This document shows positions 1-11,221 of a stretch of DNA of 64,000 nt, piece by piece. The notes under the pieces are model-generated. The model was not told where the DNA came from. It saw only the letters and a list, made by a program, of their open reading frames with translations, and made no database searches. Every line of letters begins with the position of its first letter. Position 1 is the stretch's first letter. Where the stretch lies: NCBI RefSeq assembly GCF_020382885.2, contig NC_058498.1, positions 20,241,001-20,305,000 of the forward strand, read 5' to 3'. This DNA is from Scatophagus argus (taxonomy: Eukaryota; Chordata; Actinopteri; Scatophagidae). The translations under genes were made by a program, and so were the position numbers.

Positions 1-3000
1 TGGAAAAAGAGTGGAGAGTTTCAGTTGTTAGAAAACAGGATTGCATGTAAAAAAAAAAAAAACCCTCCTGAGGGCTAAATTTTGTGCAGTGCTACTAGCA
101 GACATAATCATCTCTTGCTGGAGCCTTAAGGATGATTTCTCTCTGCTTCTCCAGCAACCATCCTCTGCAAACACAGAAAAAGTGGAAGAACCAGATGGTA
201 GCTAAATAGCCAAAGGGAGCCAAAGAAAAACATGGGTTTGATTGATCATAAAATTGAATCAAAAAGTCAAGCACTGCTGTAAATTATCACTCATGCACAT
301 GTACTACATTTGCATTAAAGGACTGGTTGGAGATTTCCTGACACGAGATACAACTGAAACTGAGAGAGGATTGATACTTACTGACACGTGTCATTGTTCA
401 ATGTTAAGCTACAGCCAACAGCTAATTTGCTTATGGTTTAGTGTAAAATTTTCTGATCAGTCTGGCTATTCTGGTGCCCCATTCTCACTTGGTATTATGA
501 ATCCCACTGCTTTCCTAGGCTAGGCTCACTCTATCTTGCCTTTGATTGGTTAACTTTGTTAGATCGCTTGGTTAGGTTTAGGCTTGAGGAGTGAAAATTC
601 GTTAGGGTTAGGACAACTATATCAGGGTAAGCAAATCAGAGGGAGAGTAGGCTAAATTCAGCCAGTCGGATGCAGAATTAGGTGGGTCTTGCCAAGAAAG
701 GCAGAGGGATCCATAATAACACGGTTCTGTCAGAGGATGGTCTGTCTGCGTAATATGAATGTAAGATTGACACCCAGCTAGAGTAGCTTGGTGTAAAGCT
801 AAGCTAAGCTAACGTGCTTCTGGCAGTAGCTTCACATTTACTGTGCAAAAAGAGACTGGTGTCACTCTTCTTCTCTATCATCAAGAAAGTGAGCAAACAT
901 TTCAAAACTATTGCTCTGATACTGTGAAATCTGGCTTTTCTGAAAATATTACTCACCACTGGGACGCTTACCGTGTTCTGTGTCCCTTCAACCAAATAAT
1001 ATCATGTTCATGCATCACATTTTTCCACTCTTACGGTGAAAGATGATATCGTGCACTCAGCTCATGAGAAGCTACATGCACTATGCATTTCTTCAGCCTA
1101 TTTTTTTGCCTTCTATTAATGACTGATATTCTTCTTCTCAGTGACTGGAAACTGAATATTGGCCACTTGATGTGACAGAGCAGTAAAGTGTGATTTATGT
1201 TTCAAAGGTCTAATTGGCAGCATTTCCTCCGTCTCCAGGCTGCACTAGTCAGATTTTTGACATATCTGAAAACCTTGGGAGATATATACTTGGCCTTAAA
1301 TGGCGCTGGCTGGTCTCAGATAATTTATCTCTGTCTTGGGCTACCACTGAATAAAGAGCAGCCCTGCTTCTGTGGCTAACTGTATTTCTCTTTGGAAATA
1401 TCAATTTACATAGTTCAGCAGAACAATGTCTTGATGGAATTTTTTTTTACAGAGAAAAAAACAATGAAAGATAGATGCAGGCAGTTTAAGAAACAGCTCA
1501 TATTACTTTAAACCAAACTATTTTTTTCCAGCTATTTTATCATAAAATGCAGATATGCTGTGCTATAAAATGTTATGTACTGTAATATGATACAGCAATT
1601 ATTTCCTCAGGACATTTTTGACTGACCAAGACTGAGACAATCCTCAGGATGAATTGTAATTATGTTTTCTAGTGTCATCATCAAGTTAAAATTTCATTTT
1701 GTTCAGTATTTTTTTATTTGTGAACAAAATGCAAAACTAATAACAAAGCCTATCAGCCCCAGCTATGCTTTGTCTTTGGTGCTAATTATGTTGTCATGCC
1801 AACACATGCCACATAACACGGTAAGGATTAAACCTGCTAAACATCAGCATATCATTGAGAGCATATTTAAGTACAGCCTCACAAGGCCGCAGCATGGCTG
1901 TCAACTCTTATAAATGATGTTTAAGCTATGAATCAGTCTGTTTATCAGTTTATTTCTATGGTTTTTATTTGATTACTTTGTAATACTATTGAAAGAGTTG
2001 TGATGTATGTTTGTAGCAAAATGACAAAAAGAAAACCAGCAAAATGTCTGTTCTTTCTCCACTTTAATGACTTTAAATGTCTCTTTGTGATTGAAGGTTC
2101 TCTAATAAAATTGCAGTGCAATAAAATCCAGTATTTGCATTTTAAATAACTTCACTAACTTCACTAACATTAAAATGATTTAAAATTGCTAGTGATTTTT
2201 TTTCAGTGTTTAATTTTATAGATTTATTGTTGTACACACAGTCACTCATGATAAATGGCAATCTCTGCCTGAGTGACCTCCTGTAAACAGAATCAGAGGT
2301 CCATTCATTGTGAGCTGTAAGTTTTGCTGCCTTAATCTGAATTATTCACACTTCTGTCAGTGCTATGTTATGCAAACACACAATACATGTCTGCTTCATA
2401 AATCTTCATGTAATGTCTAGTGTAGGGAATTATCTTAACACGGCAAGAAAACAAGCAAAACCTCTTAGCTGTGGAGGCAGTATTGATTTGATTTGCTTCC
2501 TAAAAGGGGAAATTTATAGATGCACGCTGTCTTCTCCAGAGAGTGATATTAGTTTCCCTCAGGAGGGAAGGATACTGTCTGAGCGAGGCGTGAAGAATTG
2601 GGTCCAGATTCCAGGAGCATGGGCCCCTTTGTGAGTTTATAACATGTTATTAAAGGAGAGAAAGTTGTTACAGGACTGCTTCTCTTGAAGGTAACCCAAA
2701 GCAATCCAGTTCTCTGGTCACACAAAGAAAATTTATTTCTCACAATAAACAGAGTACACACAAGACAGCTGACGACACTAAAGGCCCATCTCAGTTTCTT
2801 TTTCTCTTTCTGCCCTGCTTTTCTTCTTCACTCACTCTGACTTGCTGCCTCAGCTTCTCTGATTTTCACAAGCCCTACAGTTTCACTCTAGGAACAGTTT
2901 GTTCTCTGTGTTCAACCTGGAACCTGGAGGCTTTCCAAATTATTGATTAGACATCAGTCTGTGAGGGTGTCCTCTTTGTGATAATATATTTGGAGATAGG

Positions 3001-3440
3001 CTGCCATTGCTGTGTTTGCACTACACTTCACTTCCCAGATATCACTGTGCATCGTCAGCAGTAATGTGAGGTCTTTCTCCTTGCATTTTACATGAATGAA
3101 GCTGCCTACCTTGCCCCTCATGCTAACCCTGCTGAACACAGAAATAAACGACTCCAACGCTGTTGCTGTGTGGCCAGTCCAGCTATGTTTTCTAACCACT
3201 GGAAACTATTGTCGACGCCCAAACTGCTGCTACTACATTGGTATGACAGCGGTACAGTATTTGTCTTTTTGCGGAAAATTTACACAAAAACTGAAAACGG
3301 ATTCTTGACAGCAGCATTGGAAACAGCGGTTGATAGTATTTGCCCAGTCGTCATAGATCCGTTCTTGTTTTTAACCTATTATCTCATCTCTATGACCACA
3401 TGGAAAAGGAAAAATGGGAATTTTACATTTAAATATACAT
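1..3440. other. Gene-free AT-rich flank
   Basis: No open frame in this stretch combines coding-like composition with splice sites or a recognisable protein family. The sequence is AT-rich with short homopolymers and a small tandem run around 790-812 (repeats of agct/aagct). I looked here for the upstream exons of the elastase-like fragment at 3783 and saw none I could defend. Confidence 0.5.
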
Positions 3441-3445
3441 GACAG

Positions 3446-3715
3446 GGCAGCACGGTGGTGCATTGGTTAGCACGATCTCCTCATAGCAAGAGGGTTCCAG
3501 GTTCGCATCCTGGTCCGGGCCCTTCTGTGGAGTTCGTTCTCCCTGTGCCTGTGTGGGTTTTCTCCGGGTACTCTGGCTTCCTTCCACAATACCAAAAACA
3601 TGCACGTTAGGTTAATTGGCTACTCTACATTGTCCCTAGGTGTGAGTGTGAGAGTGTGTGGTTGTTTGTCTTTGTGTGTTGGCCCTGCGATTCAGTGGCG
3701 ACCAGTCTACACACA
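3446..3715 (+). repeat. tRNA-like SINE-type repeat, copy 1
   Basis: The segment starts with a tRNA-like head: an A-box-like stretch (tggttagcac) and a B-box-like stretch (ggttcgcatcc). A body follows containing the phrases gtgggttttctccgggtac and gttaggttaattggctac. I recognise this arrangement as a very common dispersed repeat of spiny-rayed fish. A second, inverted copy lies at about 18128-18374. It ends shortly before the elastase-like exon at 3783. Confidence 0.7.
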
Positions 3716-3782
3716 CAGCGACTGAACCACCTGCCATGAGCAAGTGCAGCTGCTTTATGCTATGTTTCTGTCTCTGTCTCAG

Positions 3783-4063
3783 CGAGACTCTGGTGGTGCA
3801 CTGAACTGTTTGGGTCTGGATGGTAGGTGGTATGTCCAGGGTACAGCCAGAAACAGCTTTGTTTCCTCTCATGTCTGCAACAAAGTGAAGAAGCCCACTG
3901 CCTTCACCCGCACCTCGGCCTTCACAGAGGGGCTCAGTGATGTAAGTTCATCAGTTCATATTTGATTACATTGAGATGTAACAAACTTAAATGTCACCAA
4001 TAAATAAAACATTTAATGTTTCAATAAATCATGCTTTCTCCTCAGGTCATGCTGCACTGCTGA
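3783..4063 (+). pseudogene. Elastase-like serine protease, last two exons (remnant)
   Basis: Two phase-0 exons are visible: 3783-3941 (acceptor ctgtctcag, donor gtaagt) and 4046-4063, which ends in TGA. The first encodes the C-terminal part of a chymotrypsin-fold protease: DSGGALNC, then a loop containing SFVSS, a Cys, and KKPTAFTRTSAF. This matches the DSGGPLxC...KPTVFTRVSAF region of CELA1-type pancreatic elastases. The split just before the GDSGG block and the tiny last exon also fit that family. The catalytic Ser is present, but the residue before Asp194 is Arg instead of the oxyanion-hole Gly193, and Pro198 is Ala. A polyadenylation signal (AATAAA, 4101-4106) lies 38 bases after the stop. 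No upstream exons with the catalytic His or Asp were found. I infer a decayed or truncated gene; a divergent functional copy is less likely. Confidence 0.6.
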
Positions 4064-4100
4064 GGATCTGCTATCACCAGTTGATCAACTCAGAGAAAAT

Positions 4101-4106
4101 AATAAA
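4101..4106 (+). terminator. Polyadenylation signal of the elastase-like remnant
   Basis: AATAAA lies 38 bases after the TGA at 4063. Such a short 3' untranslated region is usual for pancreatic protease genes and supports this being a genuine old 3' gene end. Confidence 0.45.
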
Positions 4107-7100
4107 ATAATTATTTCTCTGGTCCTAAATTGTTGGACTTGCATCACTGCCATTGTCAGCTAATTGTATAATGCTCAATTACAACAAATGTATGCTAAAA
4201 TAACATTATACAATAGCTGCACAAAGCACTACAGTACTGAGAATCAAACAAAACTGAATTTTCCTTTCCTTAACAAAGATGAGAGAATAGTGTAGAAAGA
4301 CTCACGGCCTCTGTAAAAATAGCACTTCATATTTTACCCCACGCCCTCACCCCCACCCCCTGCTGGGTGATAAGAAGAATGAGGAATGGCTGCCCATCAG
4401 CGTGTGTGTGGAGGACTTATGAATCAGTGTTTCCTATCAATCACCACCAAGGTCGGCCAAGTGTTGGCGCTGCTGAACATACTGGATGGTACCCCCAGGT
4501 GGGAGCTGAGCTGGAGAGCAGCACTTCACATCAGATGAACTGCAGCAATAGGTTACCTTGATGCACGGCCTTAGCCGCCTGCTGCATCAGATAAGCAGAG
4601 CTTTATGAGCCACTTCTGACAAATATACATCCAGTTTGTGACAACAGGCTATTTTTAGCAAATTACACTAGGTACATGCAGTAACAAGCTCAAAGCTCTG
4701 ACGGGCTCTGTGTTTACATTTACAGTGAGTGTAATGTGACAAAAGCAAAGAAACATCACAATGTACTCATCAGTACTCAGGTCAATAAGTTCTTGATTTA
4801 AAATGAAAAATCTTAATTCATTTGTGGATTATATTTTATGTTATTAATTGAAATGGGTAAAGTTATCAGATGAATGAGATATAGTAAAAAGCACAGTACA
4901 AATATAACTGTCATGGAGAAGAAATTACATCAGTTGTACTTGCTGTACACCTCAAAAATGTACTCGTTTTGAAGCAAAGCTTTAGTAAATATACTTTGTT
5001 ATTTGCCACCACAGACTTTGTATTTGTTTTTCTTTTATTTTCCTATCCCCAGGCCGCTATGAGCAGAATATTATTGCCTGAGCAGTTCTAATACACACTG
5101 AAGGATGATGTGCCTGAGAAAACACACAACCAAACACTTAATCACCACTCTGCAAAGTCATGAATCTTTAGTTTGCCACTTGACATTTGCAGGAGCTTCA
5201 CTGTCCTCTTCATTAACAGCACAGCGGCTCCAGAACATCAGTACTTTAAAGTATAAGTATATTCTATATAACCCTGTGTTAACTACATGAAACCAGACAA
5301 TAAGACTAAACCTATGAATAAAGTTCTTCTTCAAACCATGGCACGGACAGACCTTTTGACACTTCTGTCCCCATCTGCTGGTACACGTGGGAACCTGTTC
5401 AGTGCTGGAGGCATCACAGCAGCTCCATCCAGTGGACAGAAAAGAAAAAAGAAACACAAACTGCAGCGGTAGCTGCTGAGATCTCTAACACAAATATAAG
5501 ACATATGAACTTTTATATATGCACAAGACACAGAACTTAATAAAAAGCTGTTTGAAAGGGGAGTAACTCCCACTGGAGATAGTTTAAAATTTTGTCCCCC
5601 TCACCTTTACAGTTTCAGATTGATTTACTCACTAAAATCTTTTGAATATCTTCCTCCCACTGCCCAGCCTAGAGAAGAGGAGATGTCGAAAATATCTGGC
5701 TTGCCTTTGATTATTACAGCATGCTCACAACATAACAAGCAGGATCAAGTTACCTCAGGCTGCACCCACCTTACAGGTCTGTCTGGAGTTTTAAATGAAA
5801 GACCTACAGACGCGACGAGTGCTGCATCTCCGTGTGTTTTGTGAGTAAAAGGCCATCTGTAGTTATCGTTACAGCTGTCATCCCGTTAAGACTCTAACAC
5901 AGAACCAAAGGTCAGGTGATAAAGTCCAGCGCTATTCGTAGAAAAGAATCAAATACAACATAATATGTCATACATCTAGGAAACTAAACATTTTATGTAA
6001 GTTAAGTAAATTAAGGAATTAAAGAAACACAATGACAATTTAATCAAAATTAATTATTTGCTAGATGGATTCAGCTATGAAAGAAATTAAAAATACAGAT
6101 TTGATTATAATTTGTTTAAATAATGATAAACATTCTTTATTTCTATTTATTTATTTCTTATTTTCTTGAAGGACCATTAGTGTCATGGAAACGGTTATAA
6201 GGCTTCTCATTAATTAATACCTAACTGTGCAATTAAAGTAGGCATTAATACATTTTTGACAAAATGGATTAATCTATAAATAAATAGACGAAATTACAAA
6301 GTATGTAGTTACTCAACTTTTTATTGGCAATAAAAAGAGGAATTATGAAAAGAATTTGCAGATGATATATTAGTCTATCAATCCATAAAAGGTTTCGAAA
6401 AAAACTGTGAAAAATACACACACACACACACATATATATATGTATATATATTAGCTTTTTTTTTAGCTTTTAACTGTCATTGAGCGTCGTCATTTTACCA
6501 GCACGTGTATTATGAATTGATTATGTTTTTTTAAAGGCTGTACTTGTAATTGTGTTTGCTTGAGCTATGGGATTTAACAATGATATAATATTTTATTTGA
6601 AAAATTTTGTTACAGTGCCTCTGTTTTAATTCCTCTTTTTAACATTACTTTGTAATAGCCTATTTATTGATAGATTAGCAAATTATTTGGTAGACATATT
6701 CATAAATGTCTGTTTTTATTGTACAATAAGTGATTAATTAAAAAAAAGATTTATTACTATTTCTACAACAATTGTGGTTCTCCTGCTGTTGTAATACTCC
6801 TTATTCGGTAACTCCTGAAAATTTGTGAAAAGTTTGTATTGCTAAAATGTCATCACAACAACATCACAACATGCGAGAACATTGCTTCAGGTGCAAATTT
6901 CTGCCTGTGATTAATTGATTTTAAAATATGCACTATTGCCTACAGTGCCTGAAATGTTTTTCCAACGTGGAGGCAGCACATTTAATTTCAGAGGACACCA
7001 ACAAATTGGCAGCATGAGAGGCATTATATTGTAGTCTTTCTGCACAGTTTTATGTAAGGTGTTGGGTGTTCCAAGTATTACAGTATAATCAAGAGGGGCT

Positions 7101-9636
7101 TTCCATACTGCTCAAAGGTGGTGGATGCAGTGAATGATAGATTTCAGACAAATTAAAACACAGTGCTACTGGACGCTCTTTAGAATACAAGGACCAAGCC
7201 GGCAGAAAGACAAAGATGTTCCATCATGCTAAGATCGAGTGTCACTTTTACTATAGTCTTGATACTGTAGCTGTTCGCTGTCACCTTCTGAGGTTCAACC
7301 AGTTTGGAGTTCTAACAGCTGAGTTTTATGGCTTTATGGATTACAGCACCGCCCACTCACAGCGTGGTACAACAGGGTGGCCCCAGGCAGTAACAAGGGG
7401 GCAAGCAGTTTGACCCTCTTTGGACTGTGCCAGCATGGCAGATAGGTGGCATCAGCTCAGTGGCCTTGTAGACAATCATTAACTCCGATACCATAACAAA
7501 TCTCTGAAGGAAAACAAAACATTTAAGGTAAACTATAGGAGGCACAGGAGAATACAGTACACTAGTTTGTACAGGGGGGAGTGAAGGTAATATTTTGAAG
7601 CAAGCCATGCATATGCCATGTCACAACATGTCACAATGTCACATGTCACCCCAAAGAAACAAACTCTGGGCTTTCATAAGAAAGAAAAGTATTTTGATTA
7701 GTGTGTGGGTGGAGAGACAATGACAGCAGCATTCCAAAGGTTAAAGGTAATTCTCAGCTGATCTTTCCATCGTATGTGGGTCTCTTGAAGTCACATGGGG
7801 GGGGTTTGCATCAAACCTAATGGGTTAGTAAATAAATAACTAGGTAAACTGTAAAATAAAGCCATTTTAAGATGCATCTTTATACTTCACCGTGTCTGCA
7901 GTTGAGCTGGTCTCATGCACAGATCGTGTGCACAACATGGAGAAGTCAAGGTCAGAACAAGAAACGCTGCTGCTGCAGCCAATTAAATACCTGGATAAGT
8001 ACTGACCGTAACTACACAGAAGCAAAGCCTTCGGGCGTGGACACAAACTGTGAATTATCAGTATCTCAAGATAAATAGGTATATAATGAACGATCAGTTA
8101 TATGGTACACCTGTATTTTGTTTATCTCTACAATAATCAGTGGATTATAATTACTCCTGCTGAAATGTAGTTATTAGTTATTGAAAAAAATAATAACTTG
8201 TAATAACTAACTCATGATTTCTAACATCACTTACAATATCACAGTAAATACATCGTGGTTTATATTAATTTCATGAAATACATTTAAGCAAAGCATGTCG
8301 TAGGATGCAAAGTAGGAAAATCTGATAAAATCAAGAATTAATAACACATATAAAACATTTTGCTCTGTTTGATTTTAAATAGATTATATAGTTTGTTCAG
8401 AGACTTTGTTCATTTGAAAAAAATTTAATTTTCATTTGTCAGAATGTACAAAAACCAAAGGAAAAAAAAGAAGACAAACAAGTATAAAAGGAAAATAATT
8501 CTAAAAAAATAATAAAATTGAAAAACCACAAATCCTAAAAGTTCTACTAACTAATTTAATTAATTAATTAATTTAATTGAGTTAATTTACAATCACATCC
8601 AGCTTCAGATTTTTCATGCAAAAATGCTCAACATAATTATTGAAGTAACATTTAAAAATGTGCAGTTTTGTGCATGTTTTACTTGAGGGTTTCTTTTTTC
8701 TTTTTTGGGGGGGTTTTTGGTTTTCAGAGGATCATACAATTTAAAACTGTTGATGTGTTTAGAAATGCATTGATGAGTATCATTTATTGTATGCATTTAT
8801 AGATTATACTATTGTTATATTACATTTGATCAGCAAGCGGCCAGCAAATTTTGTACAAGTTTTTTCAGAGTGAGCATTTCAATGTTTTATTTGCAGGTGT
8901 AGTTGTTTTGCTGAATATTATGTACTTCATCCTTGAGATTTTGTAATTGTGTAGTAGTTAAGTAGTACGGTATGTGATGACGGTACGTTGTTTATGAGAT
9001 GTTGTTTGAAGCTAAATCTTAGGATCAGTTTGAAGATCTTTACTACCAAGCATGGCAAGATAATGTTCTCAGACAACTTGTATGGAGCAGAGTGTGACAT
9101 GCAGCTAAGGGTCTTTTAGAAAACTAGAGGGGTCAAAATCTGGGAAGCACATCACACATCAAACTCTCAAAGTAGATTAAGTGCATCATGCAGAACTCTT
9201 AAGGCTGAATTTGGAGTTCATTTTCAGATACTGAAATTTACCATGAAATAAACCGCTGCTCCCGGGTCCTGCATGGCCATTTAAAGCAACTATTCCATAT
9301 CTAACAAGCACTATGTTCATCATATCAATCATCATAAATATTTATTGATAATTTATGTAACAAAGGAGCTGCTTTGAGTATTAAAGTTGATTCATTTCCA
9401 TGAACTCAGTGCACCTTACTTTATAAGTACAGCATTAAACCTGTAGTGATTCTTTTATTGCAGTTTGGGAGTAACTGAAAGATCACTCTCGCTTAATCAT
9501 TTACTCATATTCACACCATTTACTTCAGCTATAATAAGGCATGTTGTTACGGTCATATCTCAGTCATATCTCTTGCTATAAACTTTGCCTAATAAGCAAT
9601 AAAAGTGTGCACATACAAATGTGTGTGTGTGTGTGT

Positions 9637-9696
<60 letters not shown>

Positions 9697-10584
9697 GTGC
9701 ATGTATTATCTAAGGCACTGTAAACATGTGTGCACACATGTGTGAGTGGGAGAGAGCGAATGAGAGTGTGTGTATGTGCATGCTTGGCTGGACCTCAAGA
9801 CTGATAGAAGTTCACAGGGATAATAACTGCAGTTTTGGTTGTGAATACGCATATATCAGAGGGAATTAAAAGAAAATACACAAATGGTGAAATACACTAT
9901 ACTACACTTGCTCCAGTGCCACACATAGAGATATTATGACAGAATGTAGAATTCCATGCAACATTAAATGACACAATACATGAAAGTAGAAGATTAATGT
10001 GATGTACAACAGATGCCATCTTACATATAATAACATAATTTTGTGACCCCTCATTAAAGTTCTCATACTGTTCAATTCAAAGAGTTTTTTGAGTTTCGAA
10101 GAAAGGAAAGAAAGCATAAGGAACATAAATATCTGATGGTCGCTAAAACTGTGTTGGAAGCAGGCTGTAGAATCTGTGAAAGGTTGGAGAATTCAGAAGA
10201 AATGCATCCTAGTGTTGCATTTGCGAACAGTAGGGGGCAGCATCTTTGACTTGATTACTGTATTATATACTTGTAATATATACTGGATCGCAACCTGTGG
10301 TTTAGACTGAAGCCGTTAGACTGCTCCTAACTCACCATCAGGGTTTTATGGCTACAGGATACTTTTATTTCTTAGCTTTGACCGCGTTGATGTAAACCGC
10401 CATGTTGTTATTGCAAAAAGAAGGCTGCTGTGAGTGTTTCTACATTAAGCATTATATGATGCATATGAACTCCTCTCATTATTCAGAATATCATTTCATT
10501 GGTTTTATCAGTGCGTCTCAAGTACAGATGCCCCTTACAGCCACTTGTACTCTGCATATGTGTGCGCGACCTTTGAACTGACAG
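4107..10584. other. Gene-free spacer upstream of slc34a2
   Basis: No gene is supported in these 6.5 kb. The sequence is AT-rich, with a CA/TA microsatellite at 6415-6453, a short gtcac-rich direct repeat at about 7616-7650, a run of aatt repeats around 8550-8580, and the long GT tract at 9620-9704. The open frames are short and lack splice context. Confidence 0.5.
9620..9704 (+). repeat. GT microsatellite
   Basis: About 80 bases of nearly pure (GT)n with single interruptions (a ct near 9640 and a gc near the end). No gene is nearby; slc34a2 starts about 1 kb downstream. Confidence 0.95.

Positions 10585-10585
<1 letters not shown>

Positions 10586-10625
<40 letters not shown>
10586..10625 (+). 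repeat. GT microsatellite abutting the slc34a2 promoter
   Basis: About 40 bases of uninterrupted GT repeat end roughly 10 bases before the TATA box at 10635. A second imperfect GT-rich tract (about 10809-10870) lies just inside the first intron, so the core promoter sits between two alternating purine-pyrimidine tracts. Confidence 0.9.
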
Positions 10626-10626
<1 letters not shown>

Positions 10627-10634
10627 TGCAGCGC

Positions 10635-10719
10635 TATAAAAGCAGAGCTCACCCTCGAAGAGAGCAACAGGTAACCCAGGTGAAGCCTCCTACTCACCGC
10701 TCAGAGCGCTGCGCTGCAG
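10635..10719 (+). promoter_or_regulatory. slc34a2: slc34a2 TATA box and 5' untranslated exon
   Basis: TATAAAAG at 10635-10642 is followed by GC-rich sequence and a donor-like site (gctgcag/gtgcgt) after 10719. The next acceptor (tctccag, exon from 11216) lies six bases before the ATG at 11222. I infer transcription starting about 10665, with a short non-coding first exon of about 10665-10719. An alternative donor (caacag/gtaacc) is at 10670. The boundary is inferred. Confidence 0.6.
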
Positions 10720-11221
10720 GTGCGTATACCGCCATCACCGCTCACACGTCAAACTGTGGTAAACGACAACACTGTCAAAATGATGTTAGTAGGGGTCCAG
10801 GGAGAAGGTATGTGCGTGTGTGTGTGTGTTTGAGACAGTGTGTGTATGTGTGTGTGCGTGTGTGTGTGTTGCCAGCATAAATTCGGGTAGATTTGTATTG
10901 AGAGTAATTATTTTTTTGTGTACGCTTTTTAAGACGTGTTATTTTTATTTTATCACAGACATTCTGGAGAGTTAGCTTTAACTGCTCGAGCTTGAAGTTG
11001 GTCACTTAGAGCCTTATAAAGACTATTATACCTTCTGTTGGTACACTAAATCGTTGCATTGCAAATTTGAACACACGGGCAGAATTTCACCTTAATGAGC
11101 ATCAGTTTTTGCTTCATTAGTAAATCTGCTCCTTTTATATTTTATAATATTGCATGTATATAATGGTATGATCTAAGATGTTCTGCTTATTTATTTTAAC
11201 TTTTTCATTCTCCAGATAGTC

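Noticed and set aside
3092-3442. 116-codon frame before the elastase-like exons, considered as an upstream protease exon
   Set aside because: I could not align it to the His57, Asp102 or TGWG regions of elastases, and no proper exon boundaries were visible.
3446-3540. A functional tRNA gene, because of A- and B-box-like sequences
   Set aside because: The segment does not fold into a complete cloverleaf by eye and continues into a SINE body found again at 18.1-18.4 kb.
10545-10880. 111-codon frame across the slc34a2 promoter
   Set aside because: It consists largely of translated GT repeat (Cys-Val runs) spanning the TATA box and 5' exon.
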